A stretch of 64,000 nt of DNA from Microbacterium ulmi. GTDB taxonomy: Bacteria > Actinomycetota > Actinomycetes > Actinomycetales > Microbacteriaceae. Every line of letters starts with the position of its first letter. Within the stretch, counting starts at the first letter, position 1. The stretch covers positions 2,190,146 to 2,254,145 of the forward strand of contig NZ_JAAOZF010000001.1 in NCBI RefSeq assembly GCF_011759705.1, written 5' to 3'. Both the position numbers and the translations under genes were made by a program. Positions 38,207 through 47,994 of this stretch are shown piece by piece. The notes under the pieces are model-generated. The model was not told the origin of the DNA and did not search any database. It was given only the letters and a program-made list of their open reading frames with translations.

Positions 38207-38659
38207 CTAGAGGCGGATCTCCGCGATGACCTCACCGTACTCGGTCTCGCCGACGGGAGTGAAGCCGACGCGCTCGAAGAACGCCTGCGGGCCGCCCTCG
38301 CCCGCCTCGTAGATGACGTCGACGTGCTCCATGCCGCGATCGCGCGCCTCCTCGAGCAGCTTCGCGACCGCGAACCGGCCGACACCGCGGCCCTGGTCGT
38401 CCGCATCGACGTTGATGCGCCACAGCACGGAGCGGAAATAGTCCTGCGGTGCGTCGACGTCGAAGTTGGCGCTCACGAAGCCGACGACCTGGTCGTCGTC
38501 GAGCACGACCCGCTGCCACGCGGTGGCGGGATTGGCGACGGTGCCGGCGACGGCGTACGAGATGGGTGCGAGGAACTGCTCCTGGCCGGGCTTGAGCGAG
38601 AGATTGTTGACCGCCACGATCGTCGAGGCGGACAGTTCGACGAGTCTCAGTTCACCCAT
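38207..38659 (-). CDS. GNAT-family N-acetyltransferase
   Basis: 150 residues. The acetyl-CoA binding region is LWRINVDADDQGRGVGRFAVAKLLEEA, with the Q-x-x-G-x-G motif. Then comes a GGPQAFFERVGFTPVGE segment typical of GNAT beta-5/alpha-4. The family acetylates amines on small molecules or proteins; the substrate cannot be assigned. The ATG at 38659 is preferred over 38665 because TAGCCT ends exactly 6 nt upstream. Divergent from icd across 166 bp. Confidence 0.82.
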   Translation of the reverse strand: MGELRLVELSASTIVAVNNLSLKPGQEQFLAPISYAVAGTVANPATAWQRVVLDDDQVVGFVSANFDVDAPQDYFRSVLWRINVDADDQGRGVGRFAVAKLLEEARDRGMEHVDVIYEAGEGGPQAFFERVGFTPVGETEYGEVIAEIRL

Positions 38660-38665
38660 AGGCAC

Positions 38666-38671
38666 AGGCTA
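38666..38671 (-). promoter_or_regulatory. -10 of leaderless promoter for the GNAT gene
   Basis: TAGCCT on the minus strand, 6 nt before the ATG at 38659. Confidence 0.5.
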
Positions 38672-38753
38672 ACCGGAATCCGTGTCACGGGGCACGTCCT
38701 GGGGATGCCGTGCGGGTTACTTCTTCGTTTCCCAGCTCCTCCCACGCATCGCG

Positions 38754-38798
38754 AAGTATCTCGACGTCAAGATACTTTTCGCCTCCGTGCGCTAGGGT
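38754..38798 (+). promoter_or_regulatory. icd promoter with near-perfect 24-bp palindrome
   Basis: AAGTATCT (38754-38761) and AGATACTT (38770-38777) are perfect 8-bp arms. The central CGACGTCA completes a 24-bp palindrome with one mismatched pair. TAGGGT at 38793-38798 is the likely -10; its -35 position falls inside the right arm, so a bound dimer would block the promoter. The core TCTCGACGTCAAGA also occurs, with G to A, at sucC. Confidence 0.75.
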
Positions 38799-38825
38799 GG
38801 ATGCCGACCCGAACGGAGACGACAG

Positions 38826-41045
38826 GTGACCGACTCGACCATCATCTACACCCACACGGACGAGGCTCCTGCGCTCGCCACCGCCTCGTTCCTGCCGATC
38901 GTGCAGGCCGTCACCGGGCAGGCCGGCATCGAGGTCGAGACGCGCGACATCTCGCTCGCGGGCCGCATCCTCGCGGCCTTCCCGCAGAGGCTCACACCCG
39001 AGCAGCAGGTGGGCGACGCGCTCGCCGAGCTCGGCGGGCTCGCGACCTTGCCCGAGGCGAACATCATCAAGCTCCCCAACATCTCGGCGTCGATCCCGCA
39101 GCTGAAGGCCGCCATCGCCGAGCTGCAGGGGCAGGGGTACGACATCCCCGACTATCCCGACGAGGCCGAGACGCTCGAGGAGAAGGACGTGCGGGCGCGC
39201 TACGACCGCATCAAGGGCTCGGCCGTCAACCCCGTGCTGCGCGAGGGCAACAGCGACCGGCGCGCCCCGCTGTCCGTCAAGAGCTACGCGCGCAAGCACC
39301 CGCACCGCAACAAGGCGTTCGCGGCGGGGTCGAAGACGCGCGTCGCGACGCTCGGCCACGACGACTTCAAGTCGAACGAGAAGTCCTACGTGTCGCCGGG
39401 CGACGACGTCCTCACGATCCAGCACGTCGCCGCCGACGGCACCGTGACTCCCCTCAAGACGGGACTGAAGGTGCTCCCGGGCGAGATCGTCGACGGCACG
39501 TTCCTCTCGGCCGCGGCGCTGGACGCGTTCCTCGCCGACACGCTCGCGCAGGCCGCGGCCGACGACGTGCTGTACTCGGTGCACCTCAAGGCCACGATGA
39601 TGAAGGTCAGCGACCCCGTCATCTTCGGCCACGTCGTGAAGGCCTACTTCGCCGACGTCTTCGACCGCTACGGCGACAAGATCGCCGAGGAGGGCCTCAC
39701 GCCCAACGACGGCCTCGGCGCGATCCTCGCGGGCCTGCCCTCCATCGATATCGGAGACGACATCGCGGCGGCGATCAGGGCCGACCTCGCACGCGGACCC
39801 CGGCTGTCGTACGTGAACTCGGATCGCGGCATCACGAACCTCCACGTCCCGTCCGACGTCATCGTCGACGCCTCGATGCCGGCGCTCATCCGCAACGGCG
39901 GCAAGCTGTGGGGCGTCGACGGCGGCGAGGACGACACGCTGGCGGTCATCCCCGACTCGTCGTACGCGGGGGTCTACCAGACCGTCATCGAGGATGTCAT
40001 CGCGCACGGCCCGCTCGACCCCGCCACGATCGGCACCGTGCCGAACGTGGGCCTCATGGCTCAGGCGGCGGAGGAGTACGGAAGCCACGACAAGACCTTC
40101 GAGATCGCATCGGCCGGCCTCGTGCAGGTCGTGAACCAGGCCGGAGACGTCGTCCTCGAGCACGCCGTCCAGCCGGGCGACATCTGGCGCGCGACGCAGA
40201 CGAAGGACATCGCGATCCGCGACTGGGTCAAGCTCGCCGTGACGCGTGCGCGTGCGGCGGGCGTGCCCGCCGTGTTCTGGCTCGACGCCGCGCGCTCGCA
40301 CGACGCGACGCTCATCGAGAAGGTCACGACCTACCTCGCCGACCACGACACCGAGGGGCTCACGATCGAGATCCTCGCGCCCGAGGCGGCGACCCAGTAC
40401 TCGCTCGACCGCCTTCGCAAGGGCGAAGACACGATCTCCGTCACGGGCAACGTGCTGCGCGACTATCTGACCGACCTCTTCCCGATCCTCGAGGTCGGCA
40501 CGAGCGCCAAGATGCTCTCGATCGTGCCGCTGCTCGCGGGCGGCGGCCTCTTCGAGACGGGCGCGGGCGGATCGGCCCCCAAGCACGTGCAGCAGCTCCT
40601 CGCCGAGAACTATCTGCGTTGGGACTCGCTCGGCGAGTTCTTCGCGCTCGCGGCCTCGCTCGAGCACTTCGCCGACTTCACGGGCAACCGGAAGGCCCAG
40701 GTGCTCGCCGACACGCTGGATGCCGCGACCGGCACGTTCCTCGAGAACGACAAGTCGCCGGGCCGCGCGCTCGGCACGATCGACAACCGCGGCAGCCACT
40801 TCTACCTCGCGCTGTACTGGGCCCAGGAGCTCGCGACGCAGGAGGGCGACCCCGAGCTGGCCGCCGTCTTCGCGCCGGTCGCCGAGGCTCTCGCGGCCCA
40901 TGAGCAGGAGATCGTCGCCGAGCTGATCGCCGTGCAGGGCTCGCCCGCCGGGATCGGCGGGTACTACCGCCCGGATGCGGGTCTCGTGGAGGCGGTCATG
41001 CGTCCGTCGGCGACGTTCAACGAGATCATCGACGCGCTGCGCTGA
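38826..41045 (+). CDS. icd: NADP-dependent isocitrate dehydrogenase, monomeric type
   Basis: 739 residues, the length of the monomeric (IDH-II) class. It oxidises isocitrate to 2-oxoglutarate with NADP. Class hallmarks are [19 protein letters not shown] at the N-terminus, [15 protein letters not shown], the substrate loop [62 protein letters not shown] and [14 protein letters not shown]. The GTG at 38826 has GGAG about 9 nt upstream. It is not in an operon. The upstream palindrome suggests control together with sucCD. Confidence 0.96.
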   Translation: MTDSTIIYTHTDEAPALATASFLPIVQAVTGQAGIEVETRDISLAGRILAAFPQRLTPEQQVGDALAELGGLATLPEANIIKLPNISASIPQLKAAIAELQGQGYDIPDYPDEAETLEEKDVRARYDRIKGSAVNPVLREGNSDRRAPLSVKSYARKHPHRNKAFAAGSKTRVATLGHDDFKSNEKSYVSPGDDVLTIQHVAADGTVTPLKTGLKVLPGEIVDGTFLSAAALDAFLADTLAQAAADDVLYSVHLKATMMKVSDPVIFGHVVKAYFADVFDRYGDKIAEEGLTPNDGLGAILAGLPSIDIGDDIAAAIRADLARGPRLSYVNSDRGITNLHVPSDVIVDASMPALIRNGGKLWGVDGGEDDTLAVIPDSSYAGVYQTVIEDVIAHGPLDPATIGTVPNVGLMAQAAEEYGSHDKTFEIASAGLVQVVNQAGDVVLEHAVQPGDIWRATQTKDIAIRDWVKLAVTRARAAGVPAVFWLDAARSHDATLIEKVTTYLADHDTEGLTIEILAPEAATQYSLDRLRKGEDTISVTGNVLRDYLTDLFPILEVGTSAKMLSIVPLLAGGGLFETGAGGSAPKHVQQLLAENYLRWDSLGEFFALAASLEHFADFTGNRKAQVLADTLDAATGTFLENDKSPGRALGTIDNRGSHFYLALYWAQELATQEGDPELAAVFAPVAEALAAHEQEIVAELIAVQGSPAGIGGYYRPDAGLVEAVMRPSATFNEIIDALR

Positions 41046-41051
41046 GTCCGG

Positions 41052-41104
41052 CGCTCGCGTCACGGGGAGAGGATGCCGCGGCGTCCCCCCGCGTAACGCG
41101 AGCG
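41052..41104. terminator. bidirectional terminator between icd and esterase
   Basis: CGCTCGCGT (41052-41060) and ACGCGAGCG (41096-41104) form a perfect 9-bp outer stem. A GGGGA/TCCCC stem lies inside. It sits between convergent stops. Confidence 0.7.
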
Positions 41105-41118
41105 GCCCGCGCGGGGGC

Positions 41119-42087
41119 CTAGACCCGTGCCGCGACGAACTCCGTCTGCGCGAGCCACTGCACCGACTGGCCGCCCTCGTGCTCGTTGTGCGTGTACACC
41201 TCGACTCGGCGGTCGGACACCGCGTAGTGGTTGAAGGCGGCGTACACGGTCGACGGCGGGCAGATGGGGTCGTGCAGCGCGACGGAGAAGAGCGCGGGGG
41301 CCGTCGCGCGCTTGGCCATGTTGACGCCGTCGAAGTAGGAGAGGGTCTCGAACACCCGCTCATCGGCGCCGCGGTGCACCGACAGGTAGGTCACGACCTC
41401 CTGGTACGGGTGACGATCGGTCAGACCGACGGCTCGCTCGAAGTGGCACAGGAACGGCACGTCGGGCATCACGGCGACGAGTCCGTCGCACAGTGCGCCG
41501 GCGGCGAGAGCGATGCCGCCGCCCTGACTCACCCCCGTCACGGCCACACGCGACGCGTCGACGCGAGGGAGAGCGCGCACGGCGTCGACGGCGCGCACGG
41601 CATCCGTGAAGACCCGGCGGTAGTAGTACCGCTCGGGGTCGTCGATGCCGCGGGTCATGAATCCCGGGGTCGACGGGCCGGTCCCGTGCGGGTCGGGCGT
41701 GTCACCGCCGGCCCCCCAGCCCGACCCCTGGCCGCGCGTGTCCATCACGAGGTGCGCGTAGCCGGCGGACGCCCAGCCGAGCCGCTCGTGATGCAGGCCG
41801 CGCCCACCGCCGTAGCCGAGGAACTCGACGACGGCCGGAAGGGGCCCCTCGATGCCGCGCGGCAACGTGAGCCAGGCCTTCACGGGATCGCCCGCGAAGC
41901 CCGGGAAGGTCACGTCGAACGCGTCGATCGTACGGAGCGGGGATGCCGCGGCCACGGCCTCGATCTCGCCGCCCGCGGCCCGGGACTCGGAGAGCGTCGC
42001 CGTCCAGAACTCGTCGAAGTCGGCGGGTTCGCGGACGCCGGGGCGATAGGACTCGAGTTGCGTGGGAGACAGGTCGAAGCGCGGCAC
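41119..42087 (-). CDS. acetylxylan esterase / cephalosporin-C deacetylase family
   Basis: 322-residue alpha/beta hydrolase of carbohydrate esterase family 7. The nucleophile Ser is in VAVTGVSQGGGIALAAGAL. MDTRGQGSGWG contributes to the oxyanion region. The acid is near LHDPICPPST and the catalytic His is in YTHNEHEGG. These enzymes deacetylate xylo-oligosaccharides and cephalosporins inside the cell; no signal peptide is seen, which fits. The GTG start has TAGCGT 6 nt upstream. No xylan genes are adjacent, so the natural substrate is open. Confidence 0.9.
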   Translation of the reverse strand: MPRFDLSPTQLESYRPGVREPADFDEFWTATLSESRAAGGEIEAVAAASPLRTIDAFDVTFPGFAGDPVKAWLTLPRGIEGPLPAVVEFLGYGGGRGLHHERLGWASAGYAHLVMDTRGQGSGWGAGGDTPDPHGTGPSTPGFMTRGIDDPERYYYRRVFTDAVRAVDAVRALPRVDASRVAVTGVSQGGGIALAAGALCDGLVAVMPDVPFLCHFERAVGLTDRHPYQEVVTYLSVHRGADERVFETLSYFDGVNMAKRATAPALFSVALHDPICPPSTVYAAFNHYAVSDRRVEVYTHNEHEGGQSVQWLAQTEFVAARV

Positions 42088-42093
42088 TCGTCA

Positions 42094-42099
42094 ACGCTA
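42094..42099 (-). promoter_or_regulatory. -10 of leaderless promoter for the esterase
   Basis: TAGCGT on the minus strand, 6 nt before the GTG at 42087. Confidence 0.45.
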
Positions 42100-42143
42100 G
42101 CCGAGCCTGCGCGCACCTCGCGTCGCGGTCGTCGAGCCGTCTT

Positions 42144-43637
42144 CTACTGGTGGATCCACACGTCGGCACCCTTGGGCGCCCAGTCGTAGATCTGCTTGGC
42201 ACGCCACTCCGGCATGCCGACGCAGCCGTGGCTCATGCGGTTGCCGAAGTTGTTGTGCCAGTACACGCCATGGAAGGCCTGCCCGCCGTTGAAGTACATG
42301 GGCCACTTGACGTTGGGCGTCGAATACGTGCCGGTGATGTTGCCTTCGGCATCGCGGTTGTACCCGCTCATCGTCTGCACGGTCGTCTTGTAGCCGATCG
42401 TGTAATGCCCCGTGTACGTCGGGGTGTTGCCCACGCCGCTCGAGATGGGCCACGAGTCGACGACGTTGCCGTTCTCCTTGAGGTAGAGGCGCTGTTCGCT
42501 CAGGTCGACCTCGAGCAGGCGGGCGAGAGAAGTCGTCGCGAAGGCGACCTCCTTGACGGGGAGCTGGAACACGCCCGTGCCCTCGGCCAGCTGCTTCGCG
42601 TACGCGTTCGCGATCCCGGCGGTCGACTCGAGCGTACGGCCCGTCACGCCCACCGTCGGCGTGCTCAGGACCGACCCCGAGGCGTTCGTGATGACCGTCG
42701 AGTCGACGGGAGCGCGATCGACGGCGCCAGGCAGTCCGTCGACGACGGGCTGGATCTTGGAGGCGTCGGCCGTGATCTCGAACGTGCCGTGCTCGGCGGG
42801 AGACACCGTGATCCAGGATGCCGCCGTCGCACGGTCGATCGGCACGGTGCGCTCGGTGCCGACGTAGAAGCCGGCGGAGTCGAGGATCTTGTTGAGCGTC
42901 GCGACGGTCGCGTCCGCGACCGCGGTCGGCGTCTCGGGCGCGACGGGCGCCTGCACGACGTCGAACTCGACCGACGACTCGCCCGCCGCGAAGGCCCGCT
43001 GGAGGGCGGCGCGGACGGCTTCGACGTCGACCCCGATGCCCTCGACCGACGGCGTCGTCACGTACGACGCGGTCGCAGGGTCGAACGAGACGGCCGCGTC
43101 GACGGGATCCGCGTAGAGACCGGGGGCGGCCTTGCGCAGAGCCGCCGTGGCCTTGGCGGGGTCGATCGAGACGACGGCGTCGGCGGGGTCGGCGTTCCAG
43201 GCTCCGACGTTCCACATGGGATGGTCGGCGAAGGCCTCGTCGGCGAGAGAGCGGGCGTCGATCGAGGCGCTGAGGTCGGCGGCCGTGAGCTCGGCGTCGC
43301 CGCCTTCGCCGGAGAGGACGATCGTGGTCGCGGCGAAGCGCGACGCGAGCGCGTCGGCTGCCGCACCCGCCGTGAGCCCGCCGACGGGCACGCCTGCGAC
43401 AGCCGTGCCGGGAGCGATGAGGATGAGCGAGGAGGCGACGAGGCCCGCCACTGCGAGTCCTGCGGGGACTCCGATCCACAGCCAGAGGCGCCGCTTCTTG
43501 GGCGCCGGCTCGGCGGGCGCCCACTCGACGGCGGGTGCGGCGGCGTCGGCGGACTCTGCGATGACAGCTGTCGTGTCGGCGTCGCCGCCCTCGGTCGACG
43601 CATCGTCGGCGCCGGGCCTGGTGGCCAGATCGGTCAC
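42144..43637 (-). CDS. L,D-transpeptidase (YkuD) with peptidoglycan-binding domain
   Basis: 497 residues. A cytosolic acidic/Ala-rich segment of about 48 residues precedes a basic KKRRLW stop-transfer and a single membrane helix (residues ~50-75), so the bulk lies outside. Two related VanW/YoaR-type peptidoglycan-binding repeats (FAATTIVLSGEGGDAELTAADL...) follow. The YkuD domain comes last, with AFHGVYWHN and the catalytic Cys472 in MSHGCVGM. It makes 3-3 cross-links in peptidoglycan. GTG at 43637 has GTGAGGA just upstream; a longer frame to 44132 runs through the lipoprotein gene and was rejected. Confidence 0.92.
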   Translation of the reverse strand: MTDLATRPGADDASTEGGDADTTAVIAESADAAAPAVEWAPAEPAPKKRRLWLWIGVPAGLAVAGLVASSLILIAPGTAVAGVPVGGLTAGAAADALASRFAATTIVLSGEGGDAELTAADLSASIDARSLADEAFADHPMWNVGAWNADPADAVVSIDPAKATAALRKAAPGLYADPVDAAVSFDPATASYVTTPSVEGIGVDVEAVRAALQRAFAAGESSVEFDVVQAPVAPETPTAVADATVATLNKILDSAGFYVGTERTVPIDRATAASWITVSPAEHGTFEITADASKIQPVVDGLPGAVDRAPVDSTVITNASGSVLSTPTVGVTGRTLESTAGIANAYAKQLAEGTGVFQLPVKEVAFATTSLARLLEVDLSEQRLYLKENGNVVDSWPISSGVGNTPTYTGHYTIGYKTTVQTMSGYNRDAEGNITGTYSTPNVKWPMYFNGGQAFHGVYWHNNFGNRMSHGCVGMPEWRAKQIYDWAPKGADVWIHQ

Positions 43638-43747
43638 GTCCTCACCCCCCGGTTTTCGGTGAACGCGTGACTCTATGGTAAGGGATGCCGTCGACGCATC
43701 GAGTGCGGGAGGTAACGGTCGTGTGACGTCGGCGCGGCGGGGAGCCG

Positions 43748-44191
43748 TCAGCCGGCGCAGAGGTCCTGGAACTTCTGCGTCGTCTCCTGGAACTGCTGGC
43801 CCAGTCCTGCGAGGTCGCCGACCTTCGACACGTCGCCGTCGACGAGCCCCTGCATGACCTCGGCGGTCTGGCCGAACATGTCCTGCAGCGAGGGGAGGAG
43901 CGCGGCCACCTCGTCGTTCGTGACGCGGGACGCGGCATCCTGCAGCTCGCTCGCGGCGGACTGCATCGCGTCGGCGATCGCGGCAGGGTCGCTCGTCGCG
44001 CCGCCCTGGAAGTCGTCGGCCGCGTCGGCGATCGTCTGCTGGATGATCTGGCACGCGTCGGCGACCGACTGGCCGCCGTCGCCGTCCGCGTCGGCATGGC
44101 CGGAGGAGGCGGTGCCCGGCGCTCCCGTGCACGCGGTCAGGCCCAGCAGGGCGGCGAGGACCAGCGTCGTGGCGGCGATCGTGCGGCGCAT
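43748..44191 (-). CDS. small secreted lipoprotein
   Basis: 147 residues with a lipoprotein signal MRRTIAATTLVLAALLGLTAC (given in two parts: basic N-region MRR, hydrophobic core, lipobox LTAC at Cys21). The mature part is Ala/Gln/Asp-rich and mostly helical, with two further Cys residues (Cys47 region and near the C-terminus, LCAG) that could form a disulfide. No family recognised. AAGGAGG lies 8 nt before the ATG. It is upstream of and in the same direction as the L,D-transpeptidase (110 nt gap), so a cell-envelope role is possible. Confidence 0.7.
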   Translation of the reverse strand: MRRTIAATTLVLAALLGLTACTGAPGTASSGHADADGDGGQSVADACQIIQQTIADAADDFQGGATSDPAAIADAMQSAASELQDAASRVTNDEVAALLPSLQDMFGQTAEVMQGLVDGDVSKVGDLAGLGQQFQETTQKFQDLCAG

Positions 44192-44329
44192 GGGAGTGCC
44201 TCCTTCGCCGTCAACCCTAGGCGATGCCGCATGCGCGGCAGCGCGCCAGGGTCTGCGGGACGACGGGATTTCGCGTGTGTAACAGTTTTGTAAACCCCCC
44301 GAGCAAATCCGTCCCGAAGGTTGCGCATC

Positions 44330-44356
44330 GTTTGTTCGTAAGCTCTACTAACAAAC
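44330..44356 (+). promoter_or_regulatory. ROK operator palindrome abutting the start codon
   Basis: Arms GTTTGTT (44330-44336) and AACAAAC (44350-44356) are perfect, with additional symmetric GTA/TAC inside: 20 of 27 positions are palindromic. It ends at the base before the ATG at 44357. Sites of this T-rich type are used by NagC/Mlc-like ROK repressors. Confidence 0.75.
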
Positions 44357-45559
44357 ATGTCTGCAACGGAAGTGCAGCGAGGCTCTTCCACGACCGAGCC
44401 CTCGCACACCACGACGGGAGCCCCGAACGGCCGCTCGTTCGGCAACGGCCGAGCCCTGCGCCAGGGCGGGAAGGTCCTCCCCGAGCACGCTCGCGGGCAC
44501 AACCGTTCGCTGCTGCTGCAGACCCTCTTCCACCAGGGAGCCATGAGCCGCGCCGACCTGTCGCGCGAGACGGGGCTCACGCGCGTCACGATCTCCGACC
44601 TCGTCGCCGAGCTCATCGCCGACGGGTTCGTCGCCGAGATCGGCGTCCGCGAGGCCTCGGGTCCCGGCAAGCCCGCGATGCTCATCGACCTCGATCGCGA
44701 CGGACATCGCATCGTCGGCCTCGACCTGTCGGGCAGCGACGCCTTCCGCGGAGCGATCCTCACCCTCGACGGCACGATCGTCGTGCGCAGGGAGATCCCC
44801 GTGCCGATCGACAGCGACGTCGTCGAGGCCGTCATAGGGCTCGCGCGCGACCTCGTCGCCGAGTCGCACGCTCCCGTCCTGGGCGTCGGCGTCGGCACCC
44901 CGGGCGTCGTCGACGACCGCGGCCGCATCCTCACGGCCCCCAACCTCCACTGGGTCAGCTTCGACCTCGAGTCCGCGCTCGAGTCGGCGCTGGGCCTTCC
45001 CGTGCTCGTCGCGAACGACGCGAACGCGGCCGTGCTCGCCGAGTACACCTTCGGGGGAGCGGGCGACGACGTGCTTCTCGTCAAGGTCGGCCGCGGTGTC
45101 GGCTCGGGCCTGCTCTCGTCCGGCCAGCCCATGCGCGGTGCCCACTTCGCCGCGGGCGAGATCGGGCACGTGAGCGTCGGCACGGACGGCGGGCCCGAGT
45201 GCGTGTGCGGAAAGGTCGGATGTCTGGAGGCCTGGCTCGCCGTGCCCGCGCTGACGGCGCGGCTGGCCGCGGCATCCGGCGAGTCCTCCCGCGAGAGCAT
45301 CCTGCGAGACGCGGGGGAGCGGCTCGGCATCGCGCTCGCCCCCATCGTCGGCGCGCTCGACCTGTCGGAGATCGTGCTCTCCGGCCCCACCGAACTTCTC
45401 GACGGACCACTCGCGGAAGCGACCGTCGAGACCCTCCGAGCCCGGACGCTCGCCAAGTTCCACGACGGCGTGCGGGTGCGGATGACGGGGCAAGGCCAGG
45501 ACATCGTCCTGCGCGGCGCCGCCGTCATGGTCCTGTCGGGACAACTCGGGGTGTCGTAG
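44357..45559 (+). CDS. ROK-family transcriptional repressor
   Basis: 400 residues. A winged helix at residues ~55-105 (HQGAMSRADLSRETGLTRVTISDLV) precedes a ROK sugar-kinase fold. VGLDLSGSDAFRGAIL is the phosphate-binding loop and VANDANAAVLAEY holds the kinase-type Asp. CVCGKVGCLEAW is the Cys-rich zinc motif. ROK repressors of this kind sense GlcNAc-6-P or a free sugar. The palindrome directly before the start codon indicates autoregulation. It is followed by a sugar ABC importer, a ROK kinase and nagB, so amino-sugar control is likely. Confidence 0.88.
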   Translation: MSATEVQRGSSTTEPSHTTTGAPNGRSFGNGRALRQGGKVLPEHARGHNRSLLLQTLFHQGAMSRADLSRETGLTRVTISDLVAELIADGFVAEIGVREASGPGKPAMLIDLDRDGHRIVGLDLSGSDAFRGAILTLDGTIVVRREIPVPIDSDVVEAVIGLARDLVAESHAPVLGVGVGTPGVVDDRGRILTAPNLHWVSFDLESALESALGLPVLVANDANAAVLAEYTFGGAGDDVLLVKVGRGVGSGLLSSGQPMRGAHFAAGEIGHVSVGTDGGPECVCGKVGCLEAWLAVPALTARLAAASGESSRESILRDAGERLGIALAPIVGALDLSEIVLSGPTELLDGPLAEATVETLRARTLAKFHDGVRVRMTGQGQDIVLRGAAVMVLSGQLGVS

Positions 45560-45630
45560 CCGCCACCCTTCCCCCCTGGAGGGCCGCCCGGTCCCCCGGA
45601 ACACCAAGAGAGAACACGAAGGAAGACACC

Positions 45631-46875
45631 ATGAAGAAGACGCTCGGAGCCGTTGCGCTCTTCGGCGCCTCGGCGCTCGTGCTCGCCGGCTGCGCCGGCG
45701 GCAGCGGCGGCAGTTCTTCGGCGGAGCCCGAAGGCGCACAGGTCCGCGTCTGGCTGGTCGGCACCGACACGCCGCAGGAGGCGCGCGACTACCTGACGAC
45801 GACGTTCGAGAAGGAGAACCCCGGCTCGAAGCTCGTCATCGAGGAGCAGACGTGGGACGGCCTGGTCGACAAGCTCACGACGAGCCTGTCGAGCTCGGAC
45901 AGCCCCGACGTCGTCGAGTTCGGCAACACGCAGGCCCCCGCCTTCACGTCGGTCGGCGCGCTGCTGGACATCTCCGACCTGTACGAGGACCTCGGCGGTG
46001 ACGACCTGCTGCCCGGCTTCGTCGAGGCGGGGTCGTACGACGGCAAGTTCTACGCGGCGCCGCTGTACTCGGGTGCCCGTGTCGTGTTCGCCGACCCGGC
46101 GTTCGTCAGCGAGGCGCCTGCCACGCTCGACGACTACGTCGCGAAGGCCAAGGAGCTCGCGGCCGCCAACCCCGGCAAGTCGGGCATCTACTTCGCCGGG
46201 CAGGACTGGTACAACGCCCTCCCGTTCATCTGGGAGAACGGCGGCGAGCTCGCCGTCGAGGACGGCGGCACGTGGGACGCGCAGCTGAGCTCGCCCGAGT
46301 CCGTCAAGGGCCTCCAGCAGGTGCAGGACCTCATGACGACCGCGTCGCTCGCGCCGAAGGACGGCGACAACGCCGAGCCGTGGACGCCGTACTGCGAAGG
46401 CACGTCGATCCAGTTCTCCGCACCGAACTGGGCGCTGGGCCTGGCCAGCGACTGCAAGACCGACAACCCGCCGGCCGCCCCCTTCGTCTACGCCCTCCCC
46501 GGCATCGACGGCGGCGCCGCGCAGGTCTTCGCGGGGGGCTCGAACATCGGCATCTCGGCCAAGTCGCAGCACCCCGATCTCGCGAAGAAGGCGCTGACGA
46601 TCATCCTCAGCGACGGCTTCCAGACGATCTACGGCGAGAACGGCCTCATCCCGGCGAAGAAGTCGCTCGCGTCGACCCTCGGCGACACGCCTGAGGCGAA
46701 GGCGTTCACGGAGGCCGCCGGAAACGCCAAGCTGACCCCCGCATCGCCGAACTGGGCCGAGGTCGAGGCATCGCGCGTCCTCGAGGACTTCTTCGTGAAG
46801 ATCGCGCAGGGCGGCGACGTCGAGTCGCTGGCCAAGGATGTCGACACCAAGATCGAGGACATCCTCAACGGCTGA
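45631..46875 (+). CDS. sugar ABC transporter substrate-binding lipoprotein
   Basis: 414 residues, family 1 extracellular binding protein. Lipobox LAGCAGG gives an acylated Cys near residue 22. Then RVWLVGTDTPQEARDYLTTT, SPDVVEFGNTQAPAFTSVGAL and FYAAPLYSGARVVFADP form the first lobe. An aromatic-rich ligand cleft includes YFAGQDWYNALPFIWENGG and FSAPNWALG. Context (ROK regulator, NagB, GlcNAc-type kinase) points to N-acetylglucosamine or chitobiose; the sequence alone does not prove it. A strong hairpin follows before the permease genes. Confidence 0.9.
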   Translation: MKKTLGAVALFGASALVLAGCAGGSGGSSSAEPEGAQVRVWLVGTDTPQEARDYLTTTFEKENPGSKLVIEEQTWDGLVDKLTTSLSSSDSPDVVEFGNTQAPAFTSVGALLDISDLYEDLGGDDLLPGFVEAGSYDGKFYAAPLYSGARVVFADPAFVSEAPATLDDYVAKAKELAAANPGKSGIYFAGQDWYNALPFIWENGGELAVEDGGTWDAQLSSPESVKGLQQVQDLMTTASLAPKDGDNAEPWTPYCEGTSIQFSAPNWALGLASDCKTDNPPAAPFVYALPGIDGGAAQVFAGGSNIGISAKSQHPDLAKKALTIILSDGFQTIYGENGLIPAKKSLASTLGDTPEAKAFTEAAGNAKLTPASPNWAEVEASRVLEDFFVKIAQGGDVESLAKDVDTKIEDILNG

Positions 46876-46942
46876 CCCGCGGATGGCGCCGTCGGCCTGA
46901 CGGGCTGCGCGCCGATCCACCCGACGCCTCGCGCGTCGATCC

Positions 46943-46974
46943 GGGCCGGCGGCCGATACTCTCGCCGCCGGCCC
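46943..46974 (+). promoter_or_regulatory. intercistronic hairpin after the binding-protein gene
   Basis: GGGCCGGCGGC and GCCGCCGGCCC form a perfect 11-bp stem with a 10-nt loop, 68 nt after the stop. Such structures stabilise the upstream mRNA or partly terminate, raising binding protein over permease. Confidence 0.7.
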
Positions 46975-47007
46975 GGTCCCATGCCTAGCATTCCCCCAGG
47001 AGAACCC

Positions 47008-47994
47008 ATGTCCACTGCGTCCAGCGCACCGCCTCCGGCCGTCAGCGCCGTCGAGGACGAGCGCCTCGCCGGGCCGCCCGAGCAGCCCTCTCGGCCTCGC
47101 ACCGCACGCGCCGGGTGGTTCACGCCCTACGCCCTTCTGACGCCGGCGCTCGTCGTCCTCGTCGTCATCACGGGCTGGCCGCTCCTGCAGCTGCTCATCA
47201 TGTCGTTCCAGAAGTTCGGCCGCGCGCAGGTGTTCGGAGCGCCGCCGGAGTTCGTCGGGGTCGGGAACTACATCGACGTCCTCACCGATCCGGAGTTCTG
47301 GCAGGTCCTCGGCCGCTCGCTCGCGTTCGCCGCGGTCTGCGTCGTCTCCACGATGGCCCTCGGCATCCTCGTCGCCCTCCTCATGAAGCGACTCGGGGCG
47401 GTCTTGCGCACGCTCGTGTCGGTCGGCCTCCTGCTCGCATGGGCGATGCCGCCTCTGTCCGCCACGATCGTGTGGGGCTGGATCTTCGACACGCAGTACG
47501 GCGTGCTGAACCACGTGCTCGCGAACTGGCTCGGCCTGGACTTCGCGGGCCACTCGTGGCTCATCGAGCCGCTGAGCTTCTTCTTCGTCGCGGCCGTCAT
47601 CATCGTGTGGGGCGCGATCCCGTTCGTCGCCTTCACCGTGTACGCGGGACTCACGCAGGTTCCCGACGAGGTGCTCGAGGCGGCCCAGCTCGACGGGGCC
47701 GGGGGAGTCAAGCGGTTCCGCCTCGTGGTCGTCCCGTTCATCCGGCCGATCCTGATCATCGTCACGATCCTGCAGATCATCTGGGATCTGCGGGTGTTCA
47801 CGCAGATCTATGCACTGCAGTCGATCGGCGGGCTCGCCGAGCAGACCAACACCCTCGGCGTCTACATCTACCGCGTCTCGCTCGGCTCCGGCGACTTCGG
47901 AGCGGGCGGCGCGATCTCGGTCATCGTCGTGCTGCTCCTGGTGGCCATCTCGATCTTCTACGTGCGCAACACCGTCAAGGAGGACTCGCTGTGA
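47008..47994 (+). CDS. sugar ABC transporter permease (MalF type)
   Basis: 328 residues with six membrane helices. A Pro/Glu-rich cytosolic N-terminus of about 35 residues precedes the first helix. The EAA loop that docks to the ATPase is EVLEAAQLDGAGGVKRFRLVVVP, in the usual position before the last two helices. AGGAG precedes the ATG at 47008, chosen over 46981. The stop overlaps the next permease (GTGA). Confidence 0.9.
   Translation: MSTASSAPPPAVSAVEDERLAGPPEQPSRPRTARAGWFTPYALLTPALVVLVVITGWPLLQLLIMSFQKFGRAQVFGAPPEFVGVGNYIDVLTDPEFWQVLGRSLAFAAVCVVSTMALGILVALLMKRLGAVLRTLVSVGLLLAWAMPPLSATIVWGWIFDTQYGVLNHVLANWLGLDFAGHSWLIEPLSFFFVAAVIIVWGAIPFVAFTVYAGLTQVPDEVLEAAQLDGAGGVKRFRLVVVPFIRPILIIVTILQIIWDLRVFTQIYALQSIGGLAEQTNTLGVYIYRVSLGSGDFGAGGAISVIVVLLLVAISIFYVRNTVKEDSL

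Noticed and set aside
44137..47553. 1138-codon open frame on the minus strand opposite the nag importer
   Set aside because: It is antisense to well-supported ROK, binding-protein and permease genes. Its sequence is Arg/Glu/Pro-rich shadow typical of high-GC DNA with no domain pattern.
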